A DNA stretch of 64,000 nt from Gymnothorax reevesii (Eukaryota; Chordata; Actinopteri; Anguilliformes; Muraenidae), in assembly GCA_029721435.1 (NCBI GenBank), contig CM056577.1:113210219-113274218 (forward strand). The letters are read 5' to 3'. Each line of letters starts with the position of its first letter. Within the stretch, counting starts at the first letter, position 1. This document shows, in pieces, positions 10,680-23,997 of the stretch. A model generated the notes under the pieces. It did no database searches. It saw only the letters and a program-made list of their open reading frames with translations, and was not told the origin of the DNA. The translations under genes and the position numbers were made by a program.

Positions 10680-12751
10680 AAGTTCGATTAATTAAAAGGG
10701 AATGGCCCAGCCGAGCCCATCAATTTTTTCAAAATGGTAATCTTTTTTGCAAAATTTGTTAAAAATATATGTCACCTATCTAGTGACTACACAACAAAAC
10801 CATGCAACCCTTGACATATGATTTTTGAAGCAATCAATTTCATTTCAAAAGTGGAACGGTAGCCTCGCCAACTATTTAAAAAAAAATTGGAAACACGGAG
10901 CATTCTGGGTAATAAAGGTGAGGGTTCCACCTTTGTGTGGAACCACCGGCCCTTTACTGCTCCCGATTTACACACCCGGGCACATTTCCTGAAAAATACT
11001 GATTCAGCAGTATGTAGGCTACTATCCAATTGCATAGTCAGTTCAAACATTGAAAATGTACTCACTTTGGATTTGTGATGATAAGAATTCCACATTTCCG
11101 AAAAGAAATAGAAAAATCATCGGTGCTTCATTCAACTTATGACTCAAATCCCCGCACCATTCATTATAAGGGATCAATGGCCTTCATTCTCACGACCACC
11201 AAGACATTCACACCAACTGCAGGAGGAGGCTAGATCCCTTTGGGAATGCACAACGTGTATCCATTATTCTGAAAGAATACAAATGCGATAGTATCTTAGA
11301 CTCAATCATTCGCGATTCAGTCACAAGTCACCAAACTGTCACATTGGCCCCTGAAAAGATGAGCAACTCGCGCGGTATCACAGTCGAGAAGACTCGATTT
11401 TGCTTCCGAGAGCCACCCGGTGTATTGCTAAAGAGAAAATATCAGCGATATATGAAAAGCCGCAGTACCCATCTCAGACTAATAGTGAGCATTATTCAGA
11501 AGTCTCCAAATTAAAGATTAACACCGAGACAGGAAAGACAAGCGCGAAGATTCTTCTGCGCAAGCATTAATTTATAACGGATACCAGCGGTGCTGTCAGA
11601 AAGCGCATCCCTTTAAACCTAGCTACTACACCTTGTCTGCAGGTGCATGGTATACAGTAGACAGATTTTGCTGTGTTGCAATGTGTTCTAATATTTGTTT
11701 AAATGTTTGCTTTTCTTTTGACAGATATTGTACAGCTTGGAGCGCTTTGTCTCTGGCGACAGGAAATTCAATTCAAGACAAATGTATAGCTCCAGAATAT
11801 ATTTTACCATTGAGTAAGGGGAACTTTAATTAAATAGGCGCCACATTGTATCGGACATTTTAATAATATAAAGTTTATACTTGCATTTCTAAGACATTGA
11901 AATAAGTAAGCAAATAAATAAAGTGATAATGCTGCTGACGGCAAATTTCCTCAATCAATTTTTCATCATTAGTTGGAGCATACTATAACGTTGCAATTTG
12001 CTTATACTTCAGGAAACTTTGCACAATGTCAGTCAGTTCAATTTCAACTGATACTTTTTATATGTAGGCTACTGCCTAAGAACAATGGATACTTGACAAT
12101 AAAAGCTAGGAATTTGAGCAAGCGTTTTTGTCTATGCGCCCATATTATTTGCCTTTAAATTTGAACATACATGCCTTTAATTGATAATGTCTCATTAGAT
12201 AAATGTCTGAATCAATCATTTTGCAACTGCGCAAAAATAGATTTAGTCATTTCGGAACTGAAAGGTCCAAGACGACACTTCAGCACTTGGAAAATGGTAA
12301 GCTTGGCAAAAACAAGACAGTTGTGAATTTCAGCTGTGACGACTTTGTCAGTCATTTTGTTCCATTATGTAATTATTATCAGAGAATGGTTAATTGATGG
12401 TAATATCTGGATGTGCCTAAGCAGATAACGCTTAACATAAAGAGCATTGCTGAAAATCCACAGGGGTCCGCTTTTGACCCCTGTCATTGCCCCGAGTGTT
12501 AAAGACAAGAACAATCAGTTGTGAAGGTTCGGCTGCGTGTGGAACCGTACGCGGCTCTTGGTCCATCATTTTTCAAAGACCTCTCCCAGATTATTCTGCA
12601 ATTTTTAAGGCCTGTTACCAAATTGTTTCACAGATTCATTACATTTGCTATGCATTCATTTGCCTGTATTTAAACAACCAGAAAAAATTGACCAGTAGTC
12701 ACTGCTAAATCCAGAAGGACAATTCTTCATTAATTTAATACGACATATATA

Positions 12752-12896
12752 GCAGTCCCCGAAGAGTCTGTCAAAAATTGCCAAATCTGCTGATATTTCA
12801 AGCTGTTCCAGCGGGGTATTGGGTTAAGTTTTCAACCAGCAATAATCGCGCCTCGGTTACACCTCATGGGCTACGATACTGCCACTGCGCAAAGAT
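12752..12896 (-). ncRNA. U4 snRNA variant, copy 6
   Basis: PSE 12938-12957, ZNF143-type site 13111-13129. Two changes from consensus are seen: U91A in the loop of the rewired central hairpin and U130A in the 3' stem. The Sm site, the 5' stem-loop and the U6-pairing segments match consensus. There is also a C-to-T change between promoter and start, near 12928. Copy 10 is the same by eye. Confidence 0.9.
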
Positions 12897-14972
12897 AAGT
12901 TCGATTAATTAAAAGGGAATGGCCCAGTCGAGCCCATCAATTTTTTCAAAATGGTAATCTTTTTTGCAAAATTTGTTAAAAATATATGTCACCTATCTAG
13001 TGACTACACAACAAAACCATGCAACCCTTAACATATGATTTTTGAAGCAATCAATTTCATTTCAAAAGTGGAACGGTAGCCTCGCCAACTATTTAAAAAA
13101 AAATTGGAAACACGGAGCATTCTGGGTAATAAAGGTGAGGGTTCCACCTTTGTGTGGAACCACCGGCCCTTTACTGCTCCCGATTTACACACCCGGGCAC
13201 ATTTCCTGAAAAATACTGATTCAGCAGTATGTAGGCTACTATCCAATTGCATAGTCAGTTCAAACATTGAAAATGTACTCACTTTGGATTTGTGATGATA
13301 AGAATTCCACATTTCCGAAAAGAAATAGAAAAATCATCGGTGCTTCATTCAACTTATGACTCAAATCCCCGCACCATTCATTATAAGGGATCAATGGCCT
13401 TCATTCTCACGACCACCAAGACATTCACACCAACTGCAGGAGGAGGCTAGATCCCTTTGGGAATGCACAACGTGTATCCATTATTCTGAAAGAATACAAA
13501 TGCGATAGTATCTTAGACTCAATCATTCGCGATTCAGTCACAAGTCACCAAACTGTCACATTGGCCCCTGAAAAGATGAGCAACTCGCGCGGTATCACAG
13601 TCGAGAAGACTCGATTTTGCTTCCGAGAGCCACCCGGTGTATTGCTAAAGAGAAAATATCAGCGATATATGAAAAGCCGCAGTACCCATCTCAGACTAAT
13701 AGTGAGCATTATTCAGAAGTCTCCAAATTAAAGATTAACACCGAGACAGGAAAGACAAGCGCGAAGATTCTTCTGCGCAAGCATTAATTTATAACGGATA
13801 CCAGCGGTGCTGTCAGAAAGCGCATCCCTTTAAACCTAGCTACTACACCTTGTCTGCAGGTGCATGGTATACAGTAGACAGATTTTGCTGTGTTGCAATG
13901 TGTTCTAATATTTGTTTAAATGTTTGCTTTTCTTTTGACAGATATTGTACAGCTTGGAGCGCTTTGTCTCTGGCGACAGGAAATTCAATTCAAGACAAAT
14001 GTATAGCTCCAGAATATATTTTACCATTGAGTAAGGGGAACTTTAATTAAATAGGCGCCACATTGTATCGGACATTTTAATAATATAAAGTTTATACTTG
14101 CATTTCTAAGACATTGAAATAAGTAAGCAAATAAATAAATAAAGTGATAATGCTGCTGACGGCAAATTTCCTCAATCAATTTTTCATCATTAGTTGGAGC
14201 ATACTATAACGTTGCAATTTGCTTATACTTCAGGAAACTTTGCACAATGTCAGTCAGTTCAATTTCAACTGATACTTTTTATATGTAGGCTACTGCCTAA
14301 GAACAATGGATACTTGACAATAAAAGCTAGGAATTTGAGCAAGCGTTTTTGTCTATGCGCCCATATTATTTGCCTTTAAATTTGAACATACATGCCTTTA
14401 ATTGATAATGTCTCATTAGATAAATGTCTGAATCAATCATTTTGCAACTGCGCAAAAATAGATTTAGTCATTTCGGAACTGAAAGGTCCAAGACGACACT
14501 TCAGCACTTGGAAAATGGTAAGCTTGGCAAAAACAAGACAGTTGTGAATTTCAGCTGTGACGACTTTGTCAGTCATTTTGTTCCATTATGTAATTATTAT
14601 CAGAGAATGGTTAATTGATGGTAATATCTGGATGTGCCTAAGCAGATAACGCTTAACATAAAGAGCATTGCTGAAAATCCACAGGGGTCCGCTTTTGACC
14701 CCTGTCATTGCCCCGAGTGTTAAAGACAAGAACAATCAGTTGTGAAGGTTCGGCTGCGTGTGGAACCGTACGCGGCTCTTGGTCCATCATTTTTCAAAGA
14801 CCTCTCCCAGGTTATTCTGCAATTTTTAAGGCCTGTTACCAAATTGTTTCACAGATTCATTACATTTGCTATGCATTCATTTGCCTGTATTTAAACAACC
14901 AGAAAAAATTGATCAGTAATCACTGCTAAATCCAGAAGGACAGTTCTTCATTAATTTAATACGACATATATA

Positions 14973-15117
14973 GCTGTTCCCGAAGAGACTGTCAAAAATT
15001 GCCAAATCTTCTGATATTTCAAGCTGATTCAGCGGGGTATTGGGTTAAATTTTCAACCAGCAACAATCGCGCCTCGGTTACACCTCATGGGCTACGATAC
15101 TGCCACTGCGCAAAGAT
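14973..15117 (-). ncRNA. U4 snRNA variant, copy 7
   Basis: PSE 15159-15178, ZNF143-type site 15332-15350. It carries the six changes of copy 3 (A54G, C69U, G89A, C108A, G140A, U143A). It is the counterpart of copy 3 in the second 8,880-bp block. Confidence 0.88.
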
Positions 15118-17193
15118 AAGTTCGATTAATTAAAAGGGAATGGCCCAGCCGAGCCCATCAATTTTTTCAAAATGGTAATCTTTTTTGCAAAATTTGTTAA
15201 AAATATATGTCACCTATCTAGTGACTACACAACAAAACCATGCAACCCTTAACATATGATTTTTGAAGCAATCAATTTCATTTCAAAAGTGGAACGGTAG
15301 CCTCGCCAACTATTTAAAAAAAAATTGGAAACACGGAGCATTCTGGGTAATAAAGGTGAGGGTTCCACCTTTGTGTGGAACCACCGGCCCTTTACTGCTC
15401 CCGATTTACACACCCGGGCACATTTCCTGAAAAATACTGATTCAGCAGTATGTAGGCTACTATCCAATTGCATAGTCAGTTCAAACATTGAAAATGTACT
15501 CACTTTGGATTTGTGATGATAAGAATTCCACATTTCCGAAAAGAAATAGAAAAATCATCGGTGCTTCATTCAACTTATGACTCAAATCCCCGCACCATTC
15601 ATTATAAGGGATCAATGGCCTTCATTCTCACGACCACCAAGACATTCACACCAACTGCAGGAGGAGGCTAGATCCCTTTGGGAATGCACAACGTGTATCC
15701 ATTATTCTGAAAGAATACAAATGCGATAGTATCTTAGACTCAATCATTCGCGATTCAGTCACAAGTCACCAAACTGTCACATTGGCCCCTGAAAAGATGA
15801 GCAACTCGCGCGGTATCACAGTCGAGAAGACTCGATTTTGCTTCCGAGAGCCACCCGGTGTATTGCTAAAGAGAAAATATCAGCGATATATGAAAAGCCG
15901 CAGTACCCATCTCAGACTAATAGTGAGCATTATTCAGAAGTCTCCAAATTAAAGATTAACACCGAGACAGGAAAGACAAGCGCGAAGATTCTTCTGCGCA
16001 AGCATTAATTTATAACGGATACCAGCGGTGCTGTCAGAAAGCGCATCCCTTTAAACCTAGCTACTACACCTTGTCTGCAGGTGCATGGTATACAGTAGAC
16101 AGATTTTGCTGTGTTGCAATGTGTTCTAATATTTGTTTAAATGTTTGCTTTTCTTTTGACAGATATTGTACAGCTTGGAGCGCTTTGTCTCTGGCGACAG
16201 GAAATTCAATTCAAGACAAATGTATAGCTCCAGAATATATTTTACCATTGAGTAAGGGGAACTTTAATTAAATAGGCGCCACATTGTATCGGACATTTTA
16301 ATAATATAAAGTTTATACTTGCATTTCTAAGACATTGAAATAAGTAAGCAAATAAATAAATAAAGTGATAATGCTGCTGACGGCAAATTTCCTCAATCAA
16401 TTTTTCATCATTAGTTGGAGCATACTATAACGTTGCAATTTGCTTATACTTCAGGAAACTTTGCACAATGTCAGTCAGTTCAATTTCAACTGATACTTTT
16501 TATATGTAGGCTACTGCCTAAGAACAATGGATACTTGACAATAAAAGCTAGGAATTTGAGCAAGCGTTTTTGTCTATGCGCCCATATTATTTGCCTTTAA
16601 ATTTGAACATACATGCCTTTAATTGATAATGTCTCATTAGATAAATGTCTGAATCAATCATTTTGCAACTGCGCAAAAATAGATTTAGTCATTTCGGAAC
16701 TGAAAGGTCCAAGACGACACTTCAGCACTTGGAAAATGGTAAGCTTGGCAAAAACAAGACAGTTGTGAATTTCAGCTGTGACGACTTTGTCAGTCATTTT
16801 GTTCCATTATGTAATTATTATCAGAGAATGGTTAATTGACGGTAATATCTGGATGTGCCTAAGCAGATAACGCTTAACATAAAGAGCATTGCTGAAAATC
16901 CACAGGGGTCCGCTTTTGACCCCTGTCATTGCCCCGAGTGTTAAAGACAAGAACAATCAGTTGTGAAGGTTCGGCTGCGTGTGGAACCGTACGCAGCTCT
17001 TGGTCCATCATTTTTCAAAGACCTCTCCCAGGTTATTCTGCAATTTTTAAGGCCTGTTACCAAATTGTTTCACAGATTCATTACATTTGCTATGCATTCA
17101 TTTGCCTGTATTTAAACAACCAGAAAAAATTGATCAGTAATCACTGCTAAATCCAGAAGGACAGTTCTTCATTAATTTAATACGACATATATA

Positions 17194-17338
17194 GCAGTTC
17201 CCGAAGAGACTGTCAAAAATTGCCAAATCTTCTGATATTTCAAGCTGATTCAGCGGGGTATTGGGTTAAATTTTCAACCAGCAACAATCGCGCCTCGGTT
17301 ACACCTCATGGGCTACGATACTGCCACTGCGCAAAGAT
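17194..17338 (-). ncRNA. U4 snRNA variant, copy 8
   Basis: PSE 17380-17399, ZNF143-type site 17553-17571. Same variant set as copy 4 (A54G, C69U, G89A, C108A, G140A), of which it is the 8,880-bp block duplicate. Confidence 0.88.
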
Positions 17339-19414
17339 AAGTTCGATTAATTAAAAGGGAATGGCCCAGCCGAGCCCATCAATTTTTTCAAAATGGTAAT
17401 CTTTTTTGCAAAATTTGTTAAAAATATATGTCACCTATCTAGTGACTACACAACAAAACCATGCAACCCTTAACATATGATTTTTGAAGCAATCAATTTC
17501 ATTTCAAAAGTGGAACGGTAGCCTCGCCAACTATTTAAAAAAAAATTGGAAACACGGAGCATTCTGGGTAATAAAGGTGAGGGTTCCACCTTTGTGTGGA
17601 ACCACCGGCGCTTTACTGCTCCCGATTTACACACCCGGGCACATTACCTGAAAAATACTGATTCAGCAGTATGTAGGCTACTATCCAATTGCATAGTCAG
17701 TTCAAACATTGAAAATGTACTCACTTTGGATTTGTGATGATAAGAATTCCACATTTCCGAAAAGAAATAGAAAAATCATCGGTGCTTCATTCAACTTATG
17801 ACTCAAATCCCCGCACCATTCATTATAAGGGATCAATGGCCTTCATTCTCACGACCACCAAGACATTCACACCAACTGCAGGAGGAGGCTAGATCCCTTT
17901 GGGAATGCACAACGTGTATCCATTATTCTGAAAGAATACAAATGCGATAGTATCTTAGACTCAATCATTCGCGATTCAGTCACAAGTCACCAAACTGTCA
18001 CATTGGCCCCTGAAAAGATGAGCAACTCGCGCGGTATCACAGTCGAGAAGACTCGATTTTGCTTCCGAGAGCCACCCGGTGTATTGCTAAAGAGAAAATA
18101 TCAGCGATATATGAAAAGCCGCAGTACCCATCTCAGACTAATAGTGAGCATTATTCAGAAGTCTCCAAATTAAAGATTAACACCGAGACAGGAAAGACAA
18201 GCGCGAAGATTCTGCTGCGCAAGCATTAATTTATAACGGATACCAGCGGTGCTGTCAGAAAGCGCATCCCTTTAAACCTAGCTACTACACCTTGTCTGCA
18301 GGTGCATGGTATACAGTAGACAGATTTTGCTGTGTTGCAATGTGTTCTAATATTTGTTTAAATGTTTGCTTTTCTTTTGACAGATATTGTACAGCTTGGA
18401 GCGCTTTGTCTCTGGCGACAGGAAATTCAATTCAAGACAAATGTATAGCTCCAGAATATATTTTACCATTGAGTAAGGGGAACTTTAATTAAATAGGCGC
18501 CACATTGTATCGGACATTTTAATAATATAAAGTTTATACTTGCATTTCTAAGACATTGAAATAAGTAAGCAAATAAATAAATAAAGTGATAATGCTGCTG
18601 ACGGCAAATTTCCTCAATCAATTTTTCATCATTAGTTGGAGCATACTATAACGTTGCAATTTGCTTATACTTCAGGAAACTTTGCACAATGTCAGTCAGT
18701 TCAATTTCAACTGATACTTTTTATATGTAGGCTACTGCCTAAGAACAATGGATACTTGACAATAAAAGCTAGGAATTTGAGCAAGCGTTTTTGTCTATGC
18801 GCCCATATTATTTGCCTTTAAATTTGAACACACATGCCTTTAATTGATAATGTCTCATTAGATAAATGTCTGAATCAATCATTTTGCAACTGCGCAAAAA
18901 TAGATTTAGTCATTTCGGAACTGAAAGGTCCAAGACGACACTTCAGCACTTGGAAAATGGTAAGCTTGGCAAAAACAAGACAGTTGTGAATTTCAGCTGT
19001 GACGACTTTGTCAGTCATTTTGTTCCATTATGTAATTATTATCAGAGAATGGTTAATTGATGGTAATATCTGGATGTGCCTAAGCAGATAACGCTTAACA
19101 TAAAGAGCATTGCTGAAAATCCACAGGGGTCCGCTTTTGACCCCTGTCATTGCCCCGAGTGTTAAAGACAAGAACAATCAGTTGTGAAGGTTCGGCTGCG
19201 TGTGGAACCGTACGCGGCTCTTGGTCCATCATTTTTCAAAGACCTCTCCCAGGTTATTCTGCAATTTTTAAGGCCTGTTACCAAATTGTTTCACAGATTC
19301 ATTACATTTGCTATGCATTCATTTGCCTGTATTTAAACAACCAGAAAAAATTGACCAGTAATTACTGCTAAATCCAGAAGGTCAATTCTTCATTAATTTA
19401 ATACGACATATATA

Positions 19415-19559
19415 GCAGTCCCCGAAGAGTCTGTCAATAATTGCCAAATCTGCTGATATTTCAAGCTGATCCAGCGGGGTATTGGGTTAAGTTTTCAACC
19501 AGCAATTATCGCGCCTCGGTTACACCTCATGGGCTACGATACTGCCACTGCGCAAAGAT
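19415..19559 (-). ncRNA. U4 snRNA variant, copy 9 (altered Sm site)
   Basis: PSE 19601-19620, ZNF143-type site 19774-19792. It shares U53A, U122A and U130A with copy 5, so its Sm site reads AATTATTG. Block duplication has doubled a probably defective gene. Confidence 0.85.
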
Positions 19560-21631
19560 AAGTTCGATTAATTAAAAGGGAATGGCCCAGCCGAGCCCAT
19601 CAATTTTTTCAAAATGGTAATCTTTTTTGCAAAATTTGTTAAAAATATATGTCACCTATCTAGTGACTACACAACAAAACCATGCAACCCTTGACATATG
19701 ATTTTTGAAGCAATCAATTTCATTTCAAAAGTGGAACGGTAGCCTCGCCAACTATTTAAAAAAAAATTGGAAACACGGAGCATTCTGGGTAATAAAGGTG
19801 AGGGTTCCACCTTTGTGTGGAACCACCGGCCCTTTACTGCTCCCGATTTACACACCCGGGCACATTTCCTGAAAAATACTGATTCAGCAGTATGTAGGCT
19901 ACTATCCAATTGCATAGTCAGTTCAAACATTGAAAATGTACTCACTTTGGATTTGTGATGATAAGAATTCCACATTTCCGAAAAGAAATAGAAAAATCAT
20001 CGGTGCTTCATTCAACTTATGACTCAAATCCCCGCACCATTCATTATAAGGGATCAATGGCCTTCATTCTCACGACCACCAAGACATTCACACCAACTGC
20101 AGGAGGAGGCTAGATCCCTTTGGGAATGCACAACGTGTATCCATTATTCTGAAAGAATACAAATGCGATAGTATCTTAGACTCAATCATTCGCGATTCAG
20201 TCACAAGTCACCAAACTGTCACATTGGCCCCTGAAAAGATGAGCAACTCGCGCGGTATCACAGTCGAGAAGACTCGATTTTGCTTCCGAGAGCCACCCGG
20301 TGTATTGCTAAAGAGAAAATATCAGCGATATATGAAAAGCCGCAGTACCCATCTCAGACTAATAGTGAGCATTATTCAGAAGTCTCCAAATTAAAGATTA
20401 ACACCGAGACAGGAAAGACAAGCGCGAAGATTCTTCTGCGCAAGCATTAATTTATAACGGATACCAGCGGTGCTGTCAGAAAGCGCATCCCTTTAAACCT
20501 AGCTACTACACCTTGTCTGCAGGTGCATGGTATACAGTAGACAGATTTTGCTGTGTTGCAATGTGTTCTAATATTTGTTTAAATGTTTGCTTTTCTTTTG
20601 ACAGATATTGTACAGCTTGGAGCGCTTTGTCTCTGGCGACAGGAAATTCAATTCAAGACAAATGTATAGCTCCAGAATATATTTTACCATTGAGTAAGGG
20701 GAACTTTAATTAAATAGGCGCCACATTGTATCGGACATTTTAATAATATAAAGTTTATACTTGCATTTCTAAGACATTGAAATAAGTAAGCAAATAAATA
20801 AAGTGATAATGCTGCTGACGGCAAATTTCCTCAATCAATTTTTCATCATTAGTTGGAGCATACTATAACGTTGCAATTTGCTTATACTTCAGGAAACTTT
20901 GCACAATGTCAGTCAGTTCAATTTCAACTGATACTTTTTATATGTAGGCTACTGCCTAAGAACAATGGATACTTGACAATAAAAGCTAGGAATTTGAGCA
21001 AGCGTTTTTGTCTATGCGCCCATATTATTTGCCTTTAAATTTGAACATACATGCCTTTAATTGATAATGTCTCATTAGATAAATGTCTGAATCAATCATT
21101 TTGCAACTGCGCAAAAATAGATTTAGTCATTTCGGAACTGAAAGGTCCAAGACGACACTTCAGCACTTGGAAAATGGTAAGCTTGGCAAAAACAAGACAG
21201 TTGTGAATTTCAGCTGTGACGACTTTGTCAGTCATTTTGTTCCATTATGTAATTATTATCAGAGAATGGTTAATTGATGGTAATATCTGGATGTGCCTAA
21301 GCAGATAACGCTTAACATAAAGAGCATTGCTGAAAATCCACAGGGGTCCGCTTTTGACCCCTGTCATTGCCCCGAGTGTTAAAGACAAGAACAATCAGTT
21401 GTGAAGGTTCGGCTGCGTGTGGAACCGTACGCGGCTCTTGGTCCATCATTTTTCAAAGACCTCTCCCAGATTATTCTGCAATTTTTAAGGCCTGTTACCA
21501 AATTGTTTCACAGATTCATTACATTTGCTATGCATTCATTTGCCTGTATTTAAACAACCAGAAAAAATTGACCAGTAGTCACTGCTAAATCCAGAAGGAC
21601 AATTCTTCATTAATTTAATACGACATATATA

Positions 21632-21776
21632 GCAGTCCCCGAAGAGTCTGTCAAAAATTGCCAAATCTGCTGATATTTCAAGCTGTTCCAGCGGGGTATT
21701 GGGTTAAGTTTTCAACCAGCAATAATCGCGCCTCGGTTACACCTCATGGGCTACGATACTGCCACTGCGCAAAGAT
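21632..21776 (-). ncRNA. U4 snRNA variant, copy 10
   Basis: PSE 21818-21837, ZNF143-type site 21991-22009. It carries U91A and U130A as in copy 6, of which it is the block duplicate. Sm site intact. Confidence 0.9.
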
Positions 21777-23852
21777 AAGTTCGATTAATTAAAAGGGAAT
21801 GGCCCAGTCGAGCCCATCAATTTTTTCAAAATGGTAATCTTTTTTGCAAAATTTGTTAAAAATATATGTCACCTATCTAGTGACTACACAACAAAACCAT
21901 GCAACCCTTAACATATGATTTTTGAAGCAATCAATTTCATTTCAAAAGTGGAACGGTAGCCTCGCCAACTATTTAAAAAAAAATTGGAAACACGGAGCAT
22001 TCTGGGTAATAAAGGTGAGGGTTCCACCTTTGTGTGGAACCACCGGCCCTTTACTGCTCCCGATTTACACACCCGGGCACATTTCCTGAAAAATACTGAT
22101 TCAGCAGTATGTAGGCTACTATCCAATTGCATAGTCAGTTCAAACATTGAAAATGTACTCACTTTGGATTTGTGATGATAAGAATTCCACATTTCCGAAA
22201 AGAAATAGAAAAATCATCGGTGCTTCATTCAACTTATGACTCAAATCCCCGCACCATTCATTATAAGGGATCAATGGCCTTCATTCTCACGACCACCAAG
22301 ACATTCACACCAACTGCAGGAGGAGGCTAGATCCCTTTGGGAATGCACAACGTGTATCCATTATTCTGAAAGAATACAAATGCGATAGTATCTTAGACTC
22401 AATCATTCGCGATTCAGTCACAAGTCACCAAACTGTCACATTGGCCCCTGAAAAGATGAGCAACTCGCGCGGTATCACAGTCGAGAAGACTCGATTTTGC
22501 TTCCGAGAGCCACCCGGTGTATTGCTAAAGAGAAAATATCAGCGATATATGAAAAGCCGCAGTACCCATCTCAGACTAATAGTGAGCATTATTCAGAAGT
22601 CTCCAAATTAAAGATTAACACCGAGACAGGAAAGACAAGCGCGAAGATTCTTCTGCGCAAGCATTAATTTATAACGGATACCAGCGGTGCTGTCAGAAAG
22701 CGCATCCCTTTAAACCTAGCTACTACACCTTGTCTGCAGGTGCATGGTATACAGTAGACAGATTTTGCTGTGTTGCAATGTGTTCTAATATTTGTTTAAA
22801 TGTTTGCTTTTCTTTTGACAGATATTGTACAGCTTGGAGCGCTTTGTCTCTGGCGACAGGAAATTCAATTCAAGACAAATGTATAGCTCCAGAATATATT
22901 TTACCATTGAGTAAGGGGAACTTTAATTAAATAGGCGCCACATTGTATCGGACATTTTAATAATATAAAGTTTATACTTGCATTTCTAAGACATTGAAAT
23001 AAGTAAGCAAATAAATAAATAAAGTGATAATGCTGCTGACGGCAAATTTCCTCAATCAATTTTTCATCATTAGTTGGAGCATACTATAACGTTGCAATTT
23101 GCTTATACTTCAGGAAACTTTGCACAATGTCAGTCAGTTCAATTTCAACTGATACTTTTTATATGTAGGCTACTGCCTAAGAACAATGGATACTTGACAA
23201 TAAAAGCTAGGAATTTGAGCAAGCGTTTTTGTCTATGCGCCCATATTATTTGCCTTTAAATTTGAACATACATGCCTTTAATTGATAATGTCTCATTAGA
23301 TAAATGTCTGAATCAATCATTTTGCAACTGCGCAAAAATAGATTTAGTCATTTCGGAACTGAAAGGTCCAAGACGACACTTCAGCACTTGGAAAATGGTA
23401 AGCTTGGCAAAAACAAGACAGTTGTGAATTTCAGCTGTGACGACTTTGTCAGTCATTTTGTTCCTTTATGTAATTATTATCAGAGAATGGTTAATTGATG
23501 GTAATATCTGGATGTGCCTAAGCAGATAACGCTTAACATAAAGAGCATTGCTGAAAATCCACAGGGGTCCGCTTTTGACCCCTGTCATTGCCCCGAGTGT
23601 TAAAGACAAGAACAATCAGTTGTGAAGGTTCGGCTGCGTGTGGAACCGTACGCGGCTCTTGGTCCATCATTTTTCAAAGTCCTCTCCCAGGTTATTCTGC
23701 AATTTTTAAGGCCTGTTACCAAATTGTTTCACAGATTCGTTACATTTGCTATGCATTCATTTGCCTGTATTTAAACAACCAGAAAAAATTGACCAGTAGT
23801 CACTGCTAAATCCAGAAGGACAATTCTTCATTAATTTAATACGACATATATA

Positions 23853-23997
23853 GCAGTCCCCGAAGAGCCTGTCAAAAATTGTCAAATCTGCTGATATTTC
23901 AAGCTGATCCAGCGGGGTATTGGGTTAAGTTTTCAACCAGCAATAATCGCGCCTCGGTTACACCTCATGGGCTACGATACTGCCACTGCGCAAAGAT
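23853..23997 (-). ncRNA. U4 snRNA variant, copy 11
   Basis: PSE 24039-24058, ZNF143-type site 24212-24230. It has U130G, a G-A mismatch in the 3' stem, and G116A just before the Sm site, which removes an outer pair of the central hairpin region. The Sm site itself is intact. It is the first copy past the end of the 8,880-bp identity. Confidence 0.88.

Larger units (their letters stand above)
4289..23464. repeat. Higher-order repeat A: 4-unit block, 8,880-bp period
   Basis: Comparing lines at a lag of 8,880 bp, I find no difference between 4289-14584 and 13169-23464. Private variants recur exactly, including the 4-bp microsatellite loss, the Sm-site change of copies 5 and 9, and TCTGCTGCGC for TCTTCTGCGC near 9331 and 18211. 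The flanking mismatches are at 4288/13168 and 14585/23465. The block is present about 2.2 times. Complete identity suggests a very recent duplication or an assembly duplication. Confidence 0.9.
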
